This document shows, in pieces, positions 1-9,754 of a stretch of 64,000 bases of DNA (positions within the stretch are counted from its first letter, which is position 1; the number at the start of each line of letters is the position of its first letter). Origin of the DNA: Triticum aestivum (lineage: Eukaryota > Streptophyta > Magnoliopsida > Poales > Poaceae); NCBI RefSeq assembly GCF_018294505.1, contig NC_057802.1:553578202-553642201 (forward strand), given 5' to 3'. A program made the position numbers and the translations under genes. Under the pieces are notes generated by a model. That model made no database searches. It had not been told where the DNA came from and was given only the letters and a program-made list of their open reading frames with translations.

Positions 1-1350
1 CTTCAATCTCCTCCTTTATGTGTCCTTGCCTCGTGTCTCTCATACGGTCAGACACACGTGTAAACTCTCGCCACTCTTTTCATCGATCTCACAACCGCGC
101 ACTCCTCCCCCTATCTAGCTAGTAGTTGGGCCTCTCACACCACCTCCTAGCTCCATTCTCTCTGTCTATCCGTCTCGCTGGGCCTTATTTGCCTCTAACA
201 AATGGACGTACACCGACCGATCTCTCGCTATACATATAGCTAGCTAGGTCCTTATAACTCATTTTTACCCACACGTCAATCGATCTACCTCATTAGTTGT
301 GTCTCTCCCTTCCTCCGACAAACAACAATTGATCTACCGATCTAGTTAGGTTTGCTTACCAAACACATGGTTCCCCTTCATCATCCATGGATGCGTCCTG
401 ACAGATCTATCACGCACAGGCACACACAGAAACACATCCCCACTCTTATTGATAACATTGCAGTTCCACCCTCAGTTTGTCTAGTAGGCCTCTCCCACCA
501 TCTTCGAGAAGCAACTCCATCACCCATCCAGCACTCTACCCCTCTCCCTCCCTCTCCCTCCCTCTCTCTCTCCTCTCTCTCCGTCCCATCATATTTCCCG
601 TCCTTCAGTTATGTATGGATGTCGACCGATCTCCCTCAAGACATAGCTGGGTCTCTCCTTCTCAACACATATACGAGTTGTTCTACCGCTATAGTTAGGC
701 CTCTGCCTACCCCTCCCCCCACCCCCTCCCCCCCACACACACCGATACATCGAGCGCTCTAGTCATGTCTCCCTGCCACACACAAACTTGACATGTGCCC
801 TCTAACGTTCCGGTAGGCCAGTCGCCCTATATCTTTGACTTGCACACACACACAATTTCGATGGCTCTCTTCGTCGATCTCGCACCCACCCACTTGATCC
901 TCTCTTCGACTCTATCGATAGCTATGACCGCTCCCTCTCTTCTCGTGGATTGCTCGACCCTCTATGTATGGTATGGATAGGCCTCCATTTCACACACATT
1001 GCATGCAAAATTTTGTTTGAGATGTCATCGACACATATTCCCACAAATAATTCACGAAATCAACCCCCCACCCCACCCCCACCCCAAAACAAAAAACACT
1101 CATGAATGCGGTTTGTATCTCTGGGGGACGTGCACGAAGAGAAGAGGTGCATGCACGGCGCACGTACTCCCGTCTCTTTCCCAACCACACCCGCGCGGGT
1201 ACACGGTGGAGCTCATTTCTGTACGAAAAAGGCTGCCCACGTGGTAATTTGGCACGTGTACTGGTTGTCCACTTGGTGGAGGGAGGATCGTCTACCACGG
1301 GTGAACAAACAAATTGCGACTTGACGTGTTATGTTAAAAAAAGAGGCAAA
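1..1350. other. Pyrimidine-rich low-complexity DNA, no gene
   Basis: The sequence is dominated by TC-rich runs with recurring degenerate words such as CGATCTCNC, TAGCTAGGNC and ACACACA about every 50-120 bases, which suggests a very old tandem repeat. Open frames here are short, low in complexity and resemble no protein I know. I see no gene. Confidence 0.5.
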
Positions 1351-1409
1351 CCATGTGGGGCCTAGCTTAGAGGCAAGGCTCTATACACTGGACTACTTTT
1401 GATGTGTCC

Positions 1410-1556
1410 CGTCAACTCGCAGAACGAGGAGAAGCTTGCTTAGTACGCCATCTCCCCCACCCACGGGCGCGGTGGCTCGCAGGATGAGGTGAAGCTTGCT
1501 CCCCCTTACGCCCGCTCCCTCGCCCATGCGCGCGGTGGCTCGCAGGACAAGGAGAA
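1410..1556. repeat. Short tandem repeat, three copies of about 60-64 bp
   Basis: The phrase CTCGCAG(A/G)A followed by AGGAGAAGCTTGCT recurs at about 1417, 1476 and 1540. The copies are diverged and the last one is cut off where the next MITE begins. Confidence 0.6.
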
Positions 1557-1566
1557 AAATTTACTA

Positions 1567-1740
1567 CTCCCTCCGTTTACTCCTCGTCCCTACTACCTTG
1601 GTTATAGAGATTATATCATATTGTTTGGAATATATATGTCCTTTAGTAGATTTCAATATGAACTACTAGTACATACTCCAAACACTGATGTATATAGACG
1701 TATTTTAGAGTGTAGATTCACTCATTTTGCTCCGTATGTA
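1567..1740. mobile_element. Truncated Stowaway (Tc1/Mariner) MITE
   Basis: The element opens with CTCCCTCCGTTTAC after a TA dinucleotide (1565-1566). It contains the internal phrases typical of the Thalos/Athos type: 'gatgtatatagacgtatttt' and 'attcactcattttgctccg'. No matching right terminal repeat is found, so the right end is lost. The family name is from memory; the Stowaway type is clear. Confidence 0.7.
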
Positions 1741-2696
1741 GCACTCTCCCTCGCCCCTCGGCCCTCGCCCACGTGGTGGACGTGCAGCAATTCATTCGGT
1801 CTCATATAGCCAGAACGATATATACCGCACTACCATTATTGCTCGACTTCCCGAAGAGGCGAAGAGCCAATCGCAAGGTTAATATTTTGGAGATGTCAAG
1901 CACAAGGTTATAGGAGAACGAGTAGTAGGTGCCGCGTCATTTATAAATAAAGTTTTTTTCTTCTTCAGTGGCATGTACGCAATATGATAGGTTCATATGG
2001 AGAGAAAAGGAAACCGCTCCACTATATACATAGTCAGGACGGGCCAGCCTACACGGTTGCTTGCTGGGGTTGCTCTCTTCACACTCTCTCGCACAAAACG
2101 ACTGTAGCCACATCTCTAACATCCCGGCGGATCACGTCCGCTTGGGGAAGGGGTGGATGCTTAGTGTAGATGCGGTGGCCGTCTCCGACGGCGAAAACCC
2201 ACTGTCAGCACGTCTCGATCAGGGGTGCCCGCCGTTCTCTCTCACAAAGCCGGTGAGGTTGCCTTCGTCCCTTGTTCACTGCCGCGACGTGGGCAGTTGC
2301 CGCCTCCCGCCGCCCTCCTCAAAGTTGAGCTACGTCCCTCAGGTACAACTCCCTTTATAGCCGGCTTGCACCACTGCTCCAGCTGCCCACATCACTCCCT
2401 GTGGATATTTCTCTACTTCTTTGCCCCGCACATACGTCTACTGGCTTCTACGTACTGTATTTGTGATGAGTTTATGTCTCATCAACTAGTCCCAGTAATC
2501 TTATTCTAATCACGCTTCTTCAGTTTCTTTGCCACAGGGATGCTCATCTCGATTTTGGTGAAACTGCACAAAATGATCCGATGGTCAAAAGGTTGCAAAC
2601 TTCATTTATTAGGAAGCTCGAACGTTGCCAGCAAATTGAAGCCTGGTCAGGGTTCACGGTTCAAGGGCTAGGGACTGCATGGATTGTTTTTTTCTT
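1741..2696. other. Intergenic DNA with a GC-rich leader-like segment and one exon-like module
   Basis: About 2040-2340 is GC-rich and resembles a second segment at about 4860-5173: both carry 'gctctcttcacactctctcg', a Gly/Pro/Arg-type coding bias, and end at a GT that could be a splice donor. At 2535-2690 an acceptor-like CACAG is followed by a module reading Asp-Phe-Gly-Glu-Thr-Ala-Gln. Related modules recur at 6.5-8.0 kb. These look like pieces of a duplicated and decayed gene, but no complete frame can be assembled. Confidence 0.35.
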
Positions 2697-2698
2697 TA

Positions 2699-2796
2699 GC
2701 TGCCTCTGTTCCAAAATAAGTGTAAACTTTAGTAGTAGTACAAATTTGTACTAAAGTTTGCACAAAGTTGAGACACTTATTTTGGAACGGAGGGAG
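2699..2796. mobile_element. Complete Stowaway MITE, Icarus-like, 98 bp
   Basis: The ends are an imperfect inverted repeat (left CTGTTCCAAAATAAGTGT, right ACACTTATTTTGGAACGGAG) and the middle folds back on 'actttagta/tactaaagt'. TA duplications sit at 2697-2698 and 2797-2798. The family name is from memory. Confidence 0.8.
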
Positions 2797-2980
2797 TACA
2801 TATTTGCTATGATCTGTCAATCATTGAGATGCAATAGCATGCATGTTAGTCTCCTTTGTATTTGATGAAATGTTGCAACGGGAAACCTTGGACGCAAGAT
2901 ACATGTAACAGAAGCTGGAAGCTTGATAGCATTGTACAAATTTATCTCGCTGATAAATTACAGTACGGACTATACTAGTA

Positions 2981-3616
2981 CTTCCTCCGTTCCTAAATAT
3001 AAGTCTTTGTAGAGATTTCACCATGAACCACATGCGGATGTATATAGATGCATTTTAAGTGTAGATTCATTCATTTTGTTCCGTATGTAGTGGAATCTCT
3101 ACAAAGACTTATCTACTAGTAATAGCTAGCCCCCACTACTAGGAATTGTCTATCCTCTCCTTGAGCCACATCATCAAAATTGATGTAGCCGTTAGATGAA
3201 GTAAATCAGTCCATAATAGCCGACTGATCTAGACGTTGAGAGGCTCCGCACTAAGCCACATGCAAGCATGCAGAAATACCGTGGCACATGCATGTGAGTG
3301 GGTTTTAAATCACATCAACATGTCTGCATGCAAGCATGCAACGGTAGCATGCATGTAAGTGAGCTTTTAAGTCCCATTAACATGTGAAAAAGAAAAATAT
3401 AATCCCATTATGCAGTAGGAGTTGGCTGATCTTTTTTTCCTTACATGGGATGATCTAAATCATGATGGGAGTTTACTTAGTTTGGCTAGCACATTTGTCA
3501 TGCGGTTATAGAGTTTTTTTAGTTCTATGAAATCGATAATTTTGCGCAGAGAGATATACCGCTGTTCCGCGGCAACGCGCGGGGACTCATCTAGTAATAT
3601 TTAGGAACGGAGGGAG
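2981..3616. mobile_element. Stowaway MITE (Thalos/Athos type) interrupted by a Helitron
   Basis: The left end CTTCCTCCGTTCCTAAATA and the right end ATTTAGGAACGGAGGGAG are inverted repeats. TA duplications lie at 2979-2980 and 3617-3618. The internal arm 'aagtctttgtagagattt' is complementary to 'aatctctacaaagactt' at about 3092-3110. Without the 483-bp insert the MITE would be about 153 bp, normal for the family. Confidence 0.85.
3112..3594 (+). mobile_element. Small non-autonomous Helitron, 483 bp
   Basis: The insert starts TCTACTAGTAATAGC and ends CATCTAG, followed by T. It lies between A (3111) and T (3595), as Helitrons do, with no target-site duplication. A GC-rich hairpin (CCGCG at 3567-3571, CGCGG at 3578-3582, loop GCAACG) sits 12 bases before the 3' CTAG, as is diagnostic. 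The interior has repeated GCATGCAAGCATGC words and no open frame, so it depends on a Rep/helicase encoded elsewhere. Confidence 0.85.
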
Positions 3617-3842
3617 TAGTATGTAAAGAGTTAGGTGTCGCACGGTGATAGTGTGAGGTGGGCCATGTAATCACTGAGCCTGCGTGTTTTCACTGCTCTT
3701 GCACGCCTCCGCTGTAAGAATGGAGAAAATTGTAATCTAGTAGTAATACCTCCTTTCGCCGAAAGCGTGGGACATCCAGCACTCCTACCACCTCAGTAAT
3801 AAAGACCAATGAGCCGTCAAATCACATAGACCCAGCAGTAAG

Positions 3843-4070
3843 TTGGACGGACGAAGCAACCATCACTCTTCCGCCAGTGAGAGGTCGCGTCCGCTCTGCC
3901 CGGGCATGAATGCGGCACCGATTCTTTGGAGCGGCGCTGACCGTTTCGGGCGGGAAGCGCGCGCGGGCGATGGAGGGGCTTTGGGTGGGTCAGGCTCGTC
4001 AGGAGCGGGCGTGGCAGCTGTCCGCATGTCGCTACCGGACACGCCCGAAAACGAGAGGATGCACCGACTC
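3843..4070. repeat. Fragment of the upstream region of the 8.9-9.75 kb gene family
   Basis: Positions 3931-3970 (GCGGCGCTGACCGTTTCGGG, then GCGCGCGCGGGCG) nearly match 9986-10025, just upstream of the minus-strand coiled-coil gene. It looks like a truncated copy of that gene's 5' flank. No coding part of the gene follows here. Confidence 0.5.
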
Positions 4071-4154
4071 TCGCGGCTAAAATCGTACACTACACAACAT
4101 CTCTCTGTAGGAGTAGGTCGATCTGTCGCTCTCTCTAACACACACATGCTGTTA

Positions 4155-4155
4155 A

Positions 4156-4186
<31 letters not shown>

Positions 4187-4200
4187 CACACGCACACACC
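4155..4200. repeat. (CA)n microsatellite
   Basis: An uninterrupted CA run of about 13 units is followed by an imperfect TACACGCACACGCACACAC tail. Open frames crossing it are artefacts. Confidence 0.95.
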
Positions 4201-4683
4201 TTGGTCCCGTTGCACCTTCTAACGTGACTTATTACACCTAGACGGAGGGAGTAGTAAGTATACGAGATATGGTGGCACACTGACTTAAGTCGAATACAAG
4301 TGCCCAAAATTTGTGTGCATGTTATAATAAGGATTCACTTAAAATAGTACATGAGCGAACAGAGGGATCAATTGGACAGTGTTCTCGAGCAGTAGCGAGA
4401 TGTGTGAGGTAAGATACACCGCTGGCGCTTTTAGTTTTTCTTATTAATTTGTTTGTTTCACCCTCTGACTGGTGGGACCCAACGTACTACGTGGAGAGAG
4501 GTAAGGTGACTAAGGCTGCATTATTTCTGCACCACTGTGGATAGTCTTACCACCAAAGCCACATGACACGATTATGATTGAAATCCCAATGACTCCCACA
4601 CACACAAAAAAACACGGCATGCTTGTCACACGAATGCAGGAATGTATAAAAGGTTATTTCCCTCTCGTTGAACATAACGGGAG

Positions 4684-4760
4684 GGTTGTGTAGCTGGTTA
4701 GCCTGTTCGCTCATCAAACTTGAGGTCTCGGGTTCGATAACTACACTTGAGCATAATTTG
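4684..4760 (+). repeat. tRNA-like sequence, possible SINE head or tRNA pseudogene
   Basis: An A-box-like TGTAGCTGGTTAGCC is followed about 30 bases later by a B-box-like GGTCTCGGGTTCGATAAC. The sequence between, GCTCATCAAACTTGAGGTC, resembles the anticodon arm of a plant tRNA-Met with extra bases. There is no clean acceptor stem, so it is not a working tRNA gene. No A- or T-rich SINE tail is obvious. Confidence 0.4.
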
Positions 4761-4840
4761 TGCCAGGAGGATTCTTTGACTGGTCAAAATGTTTTCTAGG
4801 GTTTGCACGCTTCACACTCTCTCTCCAGTATATATATACA

Positions 4841-4946
4841 CGCTGGAGCCTCAGCGCTTGTAGTTGCTCTCTTCACACTCTCTCGCCCTCTCCCGCTGGA
4901 GCCTCAGCGCTTGTAGTTGCTCTCTTCACACTCTCTCGCCCTCTCC
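4841..4946. repeat. 53-bp direct tandem duplication
   Basis: Two nearly identical copies (4841-4893, 4894-4946) begin CGCTGGAGCCTCAGCGCTTG and end in TCGCCCTCTCC. A partial related piece precedes them near 4809. Confidence 0.85.
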
Positions 4947-5220
4947 AGATCTAAACAAGACTTCGTTGGCCTCTCTCTCCCCTCACTGCTGCTCAAAGAG
5001 CCGGCAGGATCCGTCCGCCGGGAAGGGAAGGAGGCTTAACGCTGTCGCCGTCGGCGAGGGACTACCGGCGCAGCTGTTCACTTTCCACCCAGCGGCGGCG
5101 CGGGAGGGCCTCCGACCCCTTCTTCTTCGCCGCCGTCCCGTCGCCCACCGAACCACGCCCCAAGAACCTTAAGGTATAATTTACTTACTCCACATGCATT
5201 GCTCTAGCTGCATGTATACC
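4947..5220. other. GC-rich leader-like segment, no complete gene
   Basis: This 220-bp GC-rich segment resembles 2040-2340 and ends at CTTAAG followed by GTATAATTTAC, a plausible splice donor. It may be a duplicated first exon or 5' leader of the decayed gene whose exon-like modules lie at 6.5-8.0 kb. Confidence 0.3.
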
Positions 5221-5482
5221 ATGAATCTAGGACGTGGTTCAAAGAGGAAAGGAGTGGGGGAAAGTAGTGGGAAAAGTTGTATATAGCATGAATCTAGGAC
5301 GTGGTTCAAAGAGGAAATGAAGGGGGAAAGTTGTATAGCATGAATCTAGGACGTGGTTCAAAGAGGAAAGGAATGGGGGAAAGTAGTGGGGAAAGTTGTA
5401 TCGCATAAATCTAGGACGTGGTTCAAAGAGGAAAGGAAGGGGCGAAAGTACTAGTTCAAAAAGGAAAGGAAGGGACAAGGCT
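5221..5482. repeat. Tandem repeat, four to five copies of 52-67 bp
   Basis: Copies start at 5221, 5288, 5340 and 5405 with AT(G/A)AATCTAGGACGTGGTT, each followed by CAAAGAGGAAA and a G-rich tail of variable length. A fifth partial copy starts near 5454. Unit lengths are 67, 52 and 65 bases. Confidence 0.9.
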
Positions 5483-5686
5483 GTAGAGTTTGAGCAGGAC
5501 TAGATTTGCTGCGCTCACATAGGGAAAGGTGTCTAAAGATAACAAAACTGGGACCAACACAAATATGCTCCTTGGTTGTTTGTTCTTTGTTGCAACAGAC
5601 TGTGCATGACCACAGTACATCGGTAGATGCACATGGTGCTGGTGCGTCCACTGTCCCGTGCAACTCATTAGCTGTTGTTAATCTAA

Positions 5687-5997
5687 GGCCCTGTTTGGTT
5701 AAAAACTCCCTAGTCCCTACCTGCTTGGTTCCAGGGACTAAACATGGACTAGAGGTTATTAAATGACATGCTAAAAGACCATGTTACCCCTAGTAATGAA
5801 CTAATAGAGACAAGGTGCGATGTGTTGCAGGGGCAACTGTTGGAAAAAGTCCCAAAAAGACTCCCTCGGGGCCTTCTTTCTTTAGTCCCAAATGCCCCCT
5901 TTTAGTCCCTAAAAGTCCCTCCTGTTTGGTTTAGATGGGACTGACACAGAGTTTTTTTAGTCCCTACACCAAAATTTCCCTGTAAACAAACACCCTC
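5687..5997. mobile_element. PIF/Harbinger (Tourist-like) MITE, 311 bp
   Basis: The left end GGCCCTGTTTGGTT and the right end AAACAAACACCCTC form imperfect terminal inverted repeats. TAA duplications lie at 5684-5686 and 5998-6000. The interior carries several AGTCCC/GGGACT words in both orientations near the ends. There is no coding capacity. A hAT MITE is the alternative, but no 8-bp duplication is seen. Confidence 0.65.
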
Positions 5998-6035
5998 TAA
6001 TAATGCCGCTGGAAAATTGATGCAATGCCACAGTG

Positions 6036-6239
6036 AAAAGCAAATTACATGTTTAACGAATTTTATTGTTAATATAATCTCTATGTTAATATTAATCAAT
6101 GCCAAAAGCAAATTACATGTTTAACGAATTTTATTGTTAATATAATCTCTATGTTAATATTAATCAATGCCAAAAGCAAATTACATGTTTAACGAATTTT
6201 ATTGTTAATATAATCTCTATGTTAATATTAATCAATGCC
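6036..6239. repeat. Perfect 68-bp tandem triplication
   Basis: Three copies (6036-6103, 6104-6171, 6172-6239) of a 68-bp AT-rich unit starting AAAAGCAAATTACATG look identical base for base. That implies a recent expansion. Confidence 0.95.
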
Positions 6240-6402
6240 ACCGTTTGAGAAATGCTACTGTCTTGCTTTCTTTCCCATTTAGATAAGGTAGATGCTTCTT
6301 TTTGTTGGCTTCTGTGTCATCCACCGTTATTGACCACTAGTTGTTTCCTTTGCACCTCTGTGTAAATAGGGTTATCTACTTCACCTCGTTGCCATTGTGA
6401 CC

Positions 6403-6460
6403 TTTTGTTGGACTGCACAAAACACTTTTGTTTTAAGAGTGTTTTGTGCAGTTCAACCAA
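6403..6460. repeat. Inverted repeat (hairpin) built on the ACTGCACAAAACACT word
   Basis: The left arm TTTTGTTGGACTGCACAAAA continues CACTTTT; the right arm is its near-perfect reverse complement, AAGAGTGTTTTGTGCAGTTC then AACCAAAA. The arms are about 26 bases and the loop about 5. The core word also recurs seven times in direct orientation in the neighbouring gene remnant. Confidence 0.8.
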
Positions 6461-6489
6461 AATGTCACACCGACAACGTTGCTTGATTG

Positions 6490-8070
6490 CTTGATCTTAG
6501 TGGAACTGCACAAGAGGAGATATTACTTCCTATCCGTTAAGGCGAATTTGGTTCAGATCTTCTTCTTGGGAGTTGTTTGAATTCCGCATCATGAGAGGTC
6601 AGTACTAGCCTTCTTTTACATGATTCTGCAGTGTGCTTTCATATGTTGTGCTACTTGTACGATAATGTTGCTTGATTTTAGTGAACTGCACAAATGGAGA
6701 CAAGACTTCCAATCTGTATGTGCACCGTAATATCCCATTGAGGTAAGATAAGGATATTTCACAACTGCTGGCCTGTATTTTGCCACTTTCATCAAAAAAT
6801 TAAGTTTAGTACTATACTTGTGCTCCCTAATTGACATGCCAAATCTTACATTGAAGGCGAAGCTTGTCTGTTATTGAACCAAGTGATGAAGGGGAAGAAC
6901 AAGCGGAAAAAAAACAAAAATCAACTCCCGGTGCTGTAATGAAGCACTGGAACTGTGATGACACAAGTAATGATATAGTTTTGCATCTTAATTTATTGCT
7001 ATGGCTGGAACGAGCAATTGTTTTGCCACTGATTTGATGCCACTCTTAATGTAATATGTAATTATCTCTACTTGTGCAAACAGGGATCTTCTTTGAAGAT
7101 ACCATATATTTTAGTGGAACTGCACAAGAAGATGTTGGAAACATTAAACTAATCGAGGAGTATATAGTAAGCATGGCCACCACCGTAGATAGCAACAGAT
7201 GGTTCCGGAGAAGTGCTTCATCTGTATGCTCTACACAATAAGCCTCCTGACAAAGGTTGGTACTCGCCCACTGATTTCATCCATATGATTGAGCTTTGTC
7301 ATCTCTATTGGTGTTGTGCTACTGTTTAGATACTGTCATGAAAAAGTGGTATTGTCCTTGAGAAGTGCTTCATCTGTGCTGTTTTAAATATTTCCTTTCC
7401 TTTTTTCGAGCAAACAGGGATGCTAGCATTTAGTAGTCCTCTTGTCTTTGCACAACAGGATCATCTTCCTCTGAAGAAGAATATGGAGTACGTGAAGTGA
7501 CTAGTTCCGATTATGCCAGGATGAAGAAGCCCTGTCTATCTTCTCATCAGAAGGAGCAGTTGAAGGATGGTTACATTACTCCCCACAAGACCAAACTAAC
7601 TTCAGCTCAGAAGGACTGACAAATCTCCATTTTTTTGCTGTGATGCGCGAGTACAATGTTGTTCTAGGATTCTTTCTGGTGAGTTCCATTTTTCTAAAAG
7701 TGTGCTCTACATGGACCATGTATGTGCCTGTTGAAACTGTCAATTCATAGTACAGTTTGCTTTATACTAATCACTTTTTTGTATTTGTGCAAACAGGGGT
7801 GCTCAGCTTGATTTCAATGGGAACTGCACAAAATGTTCATGAATACATCGAATCATTCATTTCCACCACAAGAAAGGAGGTGCCGATAAGTTCAAGGCGT
7901 TGCAACATATAAGGGCGAAATCATACAAGCTACGCGCGAATTTGGTTGATTTTGGTGGAACTGCACAAAAAGAACAGCTGGTTTATTTAGCACGAGGTGC
8001 CATGTCAATGTCCGAACTGATGGCAAACCCTGCCCATTCCACAATCGTAGGCATTTGATATTTTGGAATG
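6490..8070 (+). pseudogene. Decayed gene with repeated exon-like modules (DF-G-GTAQ peptide)
   Basis: I do not recognise the protein. The word GAACTGCACAA recurs at about 6503, 6683, 7117, 7821 and 7958, and AACTGCACAAAA once more at 2562. It is usually preceded by TTGATTTTAGTGG or TTGATTTTGGTGG, so that one frame reads Asp-Phe-(Gly/Ser)-Gly-Thr-Ala-Gln. Several copies follow an acceptor-like GCAAACAGGG(A/G)T (7079, 7411, 7791). Two other open pieces are rich in Ser and Glu: about 6860-6975 (with EPSDEGEEQAEKKQK) and 7459-7619 (with SSSSEEEYG and LKDGYITPHKTKLTSAQKD before a stop). The latter vaguely resembles linkers of grass REM-type B3 proteins, which is only a suspicion. Stops and frame changes rule out a working gene. 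Confidence 0.4.
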
Positions 8071-8327
8071 GGACAACCTTGTCAAATTTTGCTCATTGAT
8101 TTTAGCAAGACATGCGTTTGATATTTTCGAATGGGACGCCCTTTGCTGTCAGCAGCGTCGATCAATTTTTTCTTTATTCTTTAGTTGTGAAGTAAATATT
8201 GCCTCTGACATGTGAGTCGCTGAGATGCATAATCATCGATTGTTTTGAATGTTCTCTATGAATTGCCAGGCCTGTGTGTTTGATTGCAATGTACAGAAAC
8301 GCTAAAAAGCTGCTCAAACTCTTTGTA

Positions 8328-8454
8328 CTCCTTCTGTTCCTTTTTACTTCGCACATTGTGAAAGTGCATACTTTTTTGTATAAGATTGGTCAAAGTAGAG
8401 ATACTTTGACTGCAGACAAAACTTGTATGCACGACTAGAAAGGACCGGAGGGAG
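8328..8454. mobile_element. Stowaway MITE, 127 bp
   Basis: The left end CTCCTTCTGTTCCTTTTTAC and the right end AAAGGACCGGAGGGAG are imperfect inverted repeats. TA duplications sit at 8326-8327 and 8455-8456. Confidence 0.8.
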
Positions 8455-8719
8455 TACATGTGAAACTGCTGCAAACGAGGTGATCACCCTGGGAATAATG
8501 CTAGTACGTATTGTTTTGCATGTTCATCCAATGCCAGTGATACAGGAATTCGAACTAATCGAAATAAATTCATTCATACACGGTCGGATTTCATATAAAC
8601 ATGCCGGATTTCATTACATTTCATACATTCTTCAACTAAAAAGGGGTGCGCTGGAGGTATAATTAATTAACCGAAGCTACCCACCTGTGTCCCGCTGAGC
8701 CGAACAGAAGCTTCAGTGA

Positions 8720-8801
8720 CTTAACTGCAGGTGCAGTTGCGTAACTGACATGTGGCCTGTTGGGCCCACGTGTCAGTCAGCCAACTGCACCAGCAGTTAA
8801 G
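8720..8801. repeat. Foldback inverted repeat with about 36-bp arms
   Basis: The left arm CTTAACTGCAGGTGCAGTTG continues through CTGACATGTGG and pairs with the reverse complement ending CCAACTGCACCAGCAGTTAA. The loop is about 10 bases. It lies just 3' of the minus-strand gene at 8922-9754 and could be part of that gene's transcript. Confidence 0.8.
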
Positions 8802-8921
8802 TAGAAGCAGCGTTCTTCTCCAGCGCAGCTCTCCGACTCCACGTCGCCGCCAAGAAGCTAACCAACCGTCAATGGTCAACCCGCCTAGCTTGGCTTCAAC
8901 CGGAGGGTAGCAGCGGTGGCC

Positions 8922-9754
8922 TTACTTGGACCCGAGCGGTGGCGACCTACCGTGTTCTACTCTTCCTCGTTTTCTATGTGGCGCGGCCTCGTTGGCAGCG
9001 GGGCGGGGCCTCGCCGAAGCCGGCGATGTCCTCTGTCTCGTTGCCGGCGGGCAGCGCCTCAGCGGAGCGGTGGAAATCCTCCCCCACGTTGCCGGCAGGG
9101 TGGGGCCTCGGCTGAGCCGGCGATGTCCTCTGCCTCGTTGTTGGCAGGGCGGGGCCTTGGCGGAGCCGGCGGTGTCCTCTGCCTCGTTGTTGGCGCCGCG
9201 GGTCCTCGGCGGAGCAGGGCCTCGTCGACGCCAGCGAGGCGGGGACTCGTAGGAGCCGGCATTGTCCTCTGCCTCGTCCTCGGTCTCGCCAAACAGCGCC
9301 TCGCCCGCTTCATCGCCCTCTTTGCTAGCCTCTTTGTATGTGGCCGCAGCCTCCGCCACCCGCATGCGGTACCGCCAGCGCTCGAGGCGGCCCTTGCGGG
9401 TGGAGCGGTACGAGTCGAGCAGCGCCTCCTGCTCCGCCCGCTCCGTGGCGATCTGCTCCTCCGCCTGCAGGTGCTCCTGGAGGAGATGGTGGTTGTAGGC
9501 GGCGTCGGCCTGCGCCTCCCGGAACTGCTCCTCACGCATCTGCCTCACCCTGTCCATATATTGGGCACGGGCCTCGCCGATGGTCATGGCGCGGAGGAGG
9601 GGGTTGGCGCCAGATCGTCGACTACCATGTTCTCCATTGGGACGTCGTCGTCCTCCGGCTGCCTACCGGCCAGCCGATCGGCAGCAATGGCTGCCATCTC
9701 CTTGTGGTCCATCGTCTGCCCGTCCCGAAGAGCGCTGGAGCGCGAGGAAGCCAT
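8922..9754 (-). pseudogene. Coiled-coil protein gene of a type expanded in wheat, single frameshift
   Basis: Reading leftwards, an ATG at 9754 opens a 56-codon frame (MASSRSSALRDGQ..., acidic middle DDDVPMENMVVDD) that stops at 9584. The stop overlaps an ATG at 9587 that opens a 221-codon frame ending at 8922. Both parts resemble one protein I recall as annotated many times in wheat. A one-base change in the C-rich run at about 9600-9605 explains the split. The second part has a charged Glu/Arg/Gln-rich helix (about residues 1-90, likely coiled coil), then a Pro/Arg/Ala-rich C-terminus encoded by a GC minisatellite. Function is unknown. If the frame is real in RNA, the 221-aa product could still be made from the internal ATG. 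Confidence 0.6.
8985..9275. repeat. GC-rich minisatellite inside the minus-strand gene
   Basis: About five diverged units of roughly 55-90 bp each contain GCCGGC(G/A)(A/G)TGTCCTCTG followed by CTCGTTG. Unit lengths are not all multiples of three, so the reading frame of the protein's C-terminus changes from unit to unit. Confidence 0.75.

Noticed and set aside
3130..3150. CACTACT at 3136 as the missing left end of the CACTA element
   Set aside because: It lies within the Helitron and is not followed by sequence matching the inverted terminus at 13776.
3843..4241. 132-codon frame ending in a His/Thr run
   Set aside because: Its end is the translated (CA)n microsatellite and the start is a duplicated non-coding upstream block.
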